A stretch of DNA of 15,480 nt, taken from JAAEQD01 sp964521815. Its GTDB lineage: Bacteria; Zixibacteria; MSB-5A5; UBA10806; 4484-95. Shown here in pieces: positions 14,595 to 15,480 of this stretch (position 1 is the first letter of the stretch; the number at the start of each line of letters is the position of its first letter). Position numbers and translations under genes: made by a program. The DNA lies in the NCBI GenBank assembly GCA_964521815.1, contig CAZFSN010000055.1, positions 1-15,480 of the forward strand, read 5' to 3'. The notes under the pieces are model-generated. The model worked only from the letters and a program-made list of their open reading frames with translations. It had not been told where the DNA came from and did not search any database.

Positions 14595-14620
14595 AGCGGC
14601 GAGCAGTCGCCGCTTTTTTA
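14595..14620 (+). terminator. Rho-independent terminator
   Basis: AGCGGCGA (14595-14602), loop GCAG and TCGCCGCT (14607-14614) form a perfect GC-rich 8-base-pair stem directly followed by six T residues. It lies about 200 bases past the DUF2914 stop and would end transcripts arriving from upstream. It forms the right end of the palindromic element. Confidence 0.85.
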
Positions 14621-14644
14621 CTGCAATCTTTTAACAATATAAAA

Positions 14645-14676
14645 TTGAAATAAAAACTATTGTTTGATAGTATAAT
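14645..14676 (+). promoter_or_regulatory. Possible promoter for the YcxB-like gene
   Basis: A perfect -10 hexamer TATAAT lies at 14671-14676, after the terminator and 54 bases before the ATG at 14731. The best -35 (TTGAAA, 14645-14650) is 20 bases away, which is too far for a good promoter. ACTAT-N6-ATAGT (14656-14671) forms a small dyad just upstream of the -10. Confidence 0.3.
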
Positions 14677-14730
14677 TAAGTAGAATAAAATAAAATGATC
14701 GAGTAACAAAAAGCCCGATATGGTGGACAA

Positions 14731-15267
14731 ATGAATGATAAAATAAACGACCTGGATCCTGGCTCCGATAAATCAATTAATTTGTCATATGCCCTGACTC
14801 GCTCCGATCTGTTCTGGTATAATATTTATTTCATTCGCTGGCTGGTTATCGGGGCGATTATTTTTTTCGCCCTGGCTATCGGAGCTTTCATTTTTACCCT
14901 GAAAATGCCGACCGGCGACCTGAAAACAGCCGTTATCTGGGCCGTGATGGGATTTGGCGTGGGTTTCTCGATCTGCGCCGGGTCGGTGGCGGTGGTGTTA
15001 CTTCAAATATTCTTTGTCAAAAACGAGACGGTCAACAAAGCCATGACCCGGCGAAACTATATTATCAATTCCGCCGGGATCGCGGTGTTTAACGACCAGG
15101 GCAAAATCGTCCGCACCTGGAGAGATATTAGGCGAATAATCAAGACCAGGCATGGTTTTTATATAAAAACCGGCGATAAAATCGCTATCGTTGTCCCCAG
15201 ACATGTGTTTGGCAATAATGTGGAAGTTAAGATATTTGAAGATTTGGCAAAACTGGCCCAATTATAA
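14731..15267 (+). CDS. Two-helix membrane protein with YcxB-like C-terminal domain
   Basis: A 178-residue protein. After a polar N-terminus comes a SYALTRSDLFWYN segment, then two transmembrane helices (about 34-57 and 67-96). A soluble C-terminal domain of about 80 residues follows, in which YIINSAGIAVFN, TWRDIRRIIKTRHGFYIKTG and AIVVPRHVF match the pattern of YcxB-like proteins. That family has no defined biochemical role. The sequence suggests a small inner-membrane protein with its C-terminal domain, which resembles a compact PH-like fold, on the cytoplasmic side. GGTGGA at 14722-14727 precedes the ATG. The gene stands alone: a strong terminator lies upstream and a new promoter region downstream. 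The family assignment is by pattern and is moderately sure. Confidence 0.7.
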   Translation: MNDKINDLDPGSDKSINLSYALTRSDLFWYNIYFIRWLVIGAIIFFALAIGAFIFTLKMPTGDLKTAVIWAVMGFGVGFSICAGSVAVVLLQIFFVKNETVNKAMTRRNYIINSAGIAVFNDQGKIVRTWRDIRRIIKTRHGFYIKTGDKIAIVVPRHVFGNNVEVKIFEDLAKLAQL

Positions 15268-15350
15268 CATTTTAAATTTCGGAATTTAGAATTTAAAAAT
15301 AATTAATTTATCCTAATTCTTGCCCCTGGAAATATATTTGATTATATTTA

Positions 15351-15372
15351 CCGGTTGACCCCAAAAAACCGG
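15351..15372. promoter_or_regulatory. CCGGTT-N10-AACCGG dyad upstream of the uvrA -35
   Basis: CCGGTT (15351-15356) and AACCGG (15367-15372) are exact inverted copies ten bases apart, ending next to the -35 hexamer. It may be a transcription factor site or chance. The remainder of the gap 15268-15350 is AT-rich, with one weak inverted repeat, TTTTAAATT (15270-15278) against AATTTAAAA (15290-15298). Confidence 0.3.
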
Positions 15373-15373
15373 G

Positions 15374-15402
15374 TTGACATTTGACATACTGTTCATTATA
15401 AT
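15374..15402 (+). promoter_or_regulatory. Consensus sigma-70 promoter of the uvrA-like gene
   Basis: TTGACA (15374-15379) and TATAAT (15397-15402) are both perfect consensus hexamers with the ideal 17-base spacing. A second TTGACA at 15381-15386 is too close to the -10 to be used with it. Transcription should begin near 15409, giving a 5' leader of about 40 bases. Confidence 0.85.
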
Positions 15403-15410
15403 AGTGAACA
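15390..15410. promoter_or_regulatory. 21-base dyad operator over the -10 of the uvrA-like promoter
   Basis: TGTTCA (15390-15395) and TGAACA (15405-15410) are exact inverted copies. The interior is also symmetric apart from one T-G pair, so the dyad is nearly perfect over 21 bases and centred at 15400. It covers the -10 hexamer and the start site, where a bound repressor would block polymerase. An overlapping GAAC-N4-GTTA (15406-15417) differs by one base from the Gram-positive LexA core GAAC-N4-GTTC. The regulator is not in the window. Confidence 0.6.
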
Positions 15411-15448
15411 TTTGTTAGGGTGACAATTGAAGTAGGTGTAAAGATAAA

Positions 15449-15480
15449 ATGAAAGACGAAAGAATAATAATAAAAGGCGC
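15449..15480 (+). CDS. uvrA: Start of probable UvrA, excinuclease ABC subunit A (3' end outside window)
   Basis: Only ten full codons and two bases of the next are in the window. The peptide MKDERIIIKG, with the next codon starting GC (Ala), fits the family N-terminus, where an I-x-I/V-(K/R)-GA strand precedes the R-x-HNLKN segment. UvrA is the damage sensor of nucleotide excision repair and is the protein that Mfd recruits. AGTAGGTG (15431-15438) is a plausible ribosome binding site ten bases upstream. The strong promoter overlapped by a dyad operator agrees with a damage-regulated repair gene. The call rests on very few residues plus context, so it is provisional. Confidence 0.5.
   Translation, partial: MKDERIIIKG

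Larger units (their letters stand above)
14421..14620. repeat. Nested palindromic element with inverted ends (MITE/REP-like)
   Basis: The 336-base gap 14395-14730 is dominated by one symmetrical structure. Each end has an 8-base-pair hairpin (14424-14443 and 14595-14614). At exactly the same distance inside each lies TGTTGACAAA (14449-14458) and its reverse complement (14580-14589). Between them are two longer perfect hairpins built around the 8-mer GTCGGGTC. The two 35-base ends are inverted copies over the hairpin arms and the TGTTGACAAA box and differ in the loops and spacers. No reading frame is carried. It could be a non-autonomous mobile element, a REP/BIME-type repeat or a compound terminator. 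Copy number elsewhere in the genome would decide. Confidence 0.65.

Noticed and set aside
14695..14706. Three-codon mini reading frame (ATG ATC GAG TAA) before the YcxB-like gene
   Set aside because: No ribosome binding site and too short to distinguish from chance.

Overview
The window comes from a bacterium of moderate GC content with a double membrane. Two lipoproteins and a SurA-like periplasmic chaperone point to an outer membrane. Pyruvoyl-dependent arginine decarboxylase, a CHAT-domain protein, a run of parvulin genes beside mfd and a DUF2914 secreted protein would fit an uncultured lineage of the FCB superphylum (Zixibacteria-like). That placement is inference from gene content only. 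All recognised genes lie on the + strand.

Layout. 1-1049: C-terminal part of a CHAT-domain protease-like protein, cut by the window edge. 1188-4267: polyamine cluster, with pyruvoyl-dependent arginine decarboxylase, then (after a 190-base gap with a stem-loop) methyltransferase, agmatinase-family ureohydrolase and a second methyltransferase, packed 1-3 bases apart. Decarboxylase and ureohydrolase together make the arginine-agmatine-putrescine route. 4328-7723: mfd, the transcription-repair coupling translocase. 7776-11566: three consecutive parvulin-type prolyl isomerase/chaperone genes (two lipoproteins, one SurA-like) for envelope protein folding. The first is broken by an in-frame TAA inside its second PpiC domain. 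11571-13132: rqcP and hflX, both concerned with stalled ribosomes. hflX very probably starts at a non-canonical CTG that overlaps the rqcP stop. 13092-13838: a short-chain dehydrogenase. 13858-14394: an exported DUF2914 protein with a TPAAVKP repeat linker. 14395-14730: a gene-free stretch filled by a nested palindromic element. 14731-15267: a two-helix membrane protein with a YcxB-like tail. 15268-15480: a consensus sigma-70 promoter overlapped by a dyad operator, then the first codons of what looks like uvrA.

Themes. Mfd and the probable UvrA are the two ends of transcription-coupled excision repair. The promoter before uvrA looks built for repression, as in an SOS-type circuit, though the operator is not a known LexA box. 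From mfd through the dehydrogenase the genes are closely spaced and co-directional, so they may be one long transcript.

Most worth a second look: the palindromic element at 14421-14620, the uvrA operator, the CTG start of hflX, and the single nonsense codon in the first parvulin gene. I see no complete new defence system or CRISPR array. The CHAT protein is the only immune-like gene and its partners lie outside the window.
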